A stretch of 64,000 nt of DNA from Devosia rhizoryzae (GTDB lineage Bacteria > Pseudomonadota > Alphaproteobacteria > Rhizobiales > Devosiaceae). Location of the stretch: NCBI RefSeq assembly GCF_016698665.1, contig NZ_CP068046.1, positions 62,001 through 126,000 on the forward strand. Reading direction: 5' to 3'. The notes beneath the pieces are model-generated. The model worked only from the letters and a program-made list of their open reading frames with translations, was not told the origin of the DNA and did not search any database. The position numbers were made by a program, and so were the translations under genes. The stretch's first letter is position 1. Each line of letters begins with the position of its first letter. This document shows positions 63,206-64,000 of the stretch, one piece after another.

Positions 63206-64000
63206 AGCGCTTTGCCGACCTCCTTGAACTGCTTGCCCTGACGCCATCGCGCACGCGAAAGATCGATGCCTTGGCGCAGTATTTCACCGAAGTGCCCGAC
63301 CCCGATCGCGGGCTGGCGCTGGCGGTGCTGACAGGGGAGATGGATATCCGCAACGTCAAGCCGGCGCTTTTGCGCGAAACGGTGCTGCGCGAGGTGGACG
63401 AGACGCTGTTCGCCATGAGCTACGACTATGTCGGGGATCTCGGCGAAACCATCGCGCTGATCTGGCCGCATCACGGCGAGGGCGAATTGGCCAAGCTCAG
63501 CGAGGTGGTGGCGATCCTCAACCGCACCAGCAAGGCGGAATTGCCGCTTGTAATCGGCGATATGCTGACGCAGGCGGCGATCCACGAGCGCTGGGCGCTG
63601 ATCAAGCTGGCGACGGGGGCGCTGCGCGTGGGCGTGTCGGCGCGCCTGGCAAAGACGGCACTGGCGGAAATGAGCGGGGTCGAATTGCAGGCGATCGAAG
63701 AAGTGTGGCACGGGATCAAGCCGCCCTATCTTGAACTCTTCGAGTGGCTGGAGGGCAAGGCGGGACGGCCGGATATCGATCATACGGCGCGGTTTCATCC
63801 TCTGATGCTGTCGACCCCGATCGAAGATGCCGATTTCGGCAAGCTCGATCCCAAGGATTTTTCGGCCGAGTGGAAATGGGACGGCATCCGCGTGCAGTTG
63901 GTACTGGGCCGGGATGGCGCGTCGATGTTTTCGCGCACGGGCGACGATATTGCGGCGAGCTTTCCCGATGTGGTCGAGGCGGCAATAGGCCATGCGGTGC
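63202..64000 (+). CDS. ATP-dependent DNA ligase (cut by window end)
   Basis: 266 residues visible, open to the window edge. It begins MKRFADLLELLALTPSRTRK with the all-helical N-terminal DNA-binding domain. TGALRVGVSARLAKTAL and TARFHPLMLSTPIED follow, and then the AMP-accepting lysine in EWKWDGIRVQ (Lys225 in KWDG). The remaining ligase motifs lie beyond the edge. It is the LigC/LigD-like stand-alone ATP ligase commonly encoded with the MBL exonuclease; an Lhr helicase often follows. Translationally coupled to the exonuclease. Confidence 0.92.
   Translation, partial: MKRFADLLELLALTPSRTRKIDALAQYFTEVPDPDRGLALAVLTGEMDIRNVKPALLRETVLREVDETLFAMSYDYVGDLGETIALIWPHHGEGELAKLSEVVAILNRTSKAELPLVIGDMLTQAAIHERWALIKLATGALRVGVSARLAKTALAEMSGVELQAIEEVWHGIKPPYLELFEWLEGKAGRPDIDHTARFHPLMLSTPIEDADFGKLDPKDFSAEWKWDGIRVQLVLGRDGASMFSRTGDDIAASFPDVVEAAIGHAV

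Overview
The window looks like chromosomal DNA of a high-GC alphaproteobacterium of the order Hyphomicrobiales (Rhizobiales), possibly Devosia or a relative. This is inferred from gene content: a CpdR-type response regulator beside an N-formylglutamate amidohydrolase and a HisN-like phosphatase, FCD-type GntR regulators, a TakP-like TRAP system, HrpB, and an exonuclease / ATP-dependent ligase pair. I see no phage, plasmid, insertion sequence, CRISPR or rRNA. Coding density is high and most genes are ordinary metabolism, envelope and regulation.

Layout. 1-1.6 kb: the start of a sugar ABC substrate-binding protein, divergent from a ROK repressor, with two inverted repeats between them. 1.9-8.8 kb: lptD overlapping an LptE-like lipoprotein, an esterase, an LprI/DUF3298 secreted protein, a small GNAT, a TPR protein, RidA and eda. 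8.8-12 kb: a ModE-type HTH protein, modA and modB (no modC), then an LldD-like dehydrogenase. 12-17.6 kb: an ECF sigma / anti-sigma / secreted-protein operon, and a TRAP transporter split into convergent dctP and dctQM. A structured-looking non-coding segment lies between them. 17.7-23 kb: small conserved hypotheticals, an ABC-F ATPase, a PAS-LuxR regulator, a PfkB kinase. 23-26.8 kb: a deoxy-sugar locus (FAH hydrolase, FucU mutarotase, GntR, UxaA-family dehydratase). 26.9-34 kb: hpt, gltD, a tiny secreted protein and gltB. 34.5-41.7 kb: dps, hsp20 with a heat-shock promoter, a lysophospholipase-like hydrolase, three Tad-like pseudopilin/VWA proteins, a HisN-like phosphatase, an N-formylglutamate amidohydrolase and cpdR. 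41.9-42.1 kb: two tRNA-Val genes. 42.2-50.4 kb: hybrid histidine kinase, PPOX protein, msrB, hrpB, aldose epimerase, HerA-like ATPase. 50.4-64 kb: a YbbA/YbbP-like ABC pair, a Gfo/Idh/MocA oxidoreductase divergent from a GntR, an aldo/keto reductase, a PreP-like M16 protease, an esterase, an MBL exonuclease, and the first part of an ATP-dependent DNA ligase cut by the window end.

The most interesting point is a probable two-locus regulon. The same 12-bp palindrome, CTAACATGTTAG, lies in front of the GntR gene of the deoxy-sugar locus (25080-25091) and in front of the distant lldD-like gene (10735-10746). The FAH-family hydrolase branch of L-fucose/L-rhamnose oxidation yields pyruvate plus L-lactate, and LldD oxidises L-lactate. 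The shared site therefore fits one regulator controlling both a pathway and disposal of its product. Other points are a molybdate locus without its ATPase, an LptE-like lipoprotein translationally coupled to LptD, an unexplained structured RNA candidate at 15.2-15.58 kb, and several families of GC-rich palindromic intergenic repeats that recur between genes.
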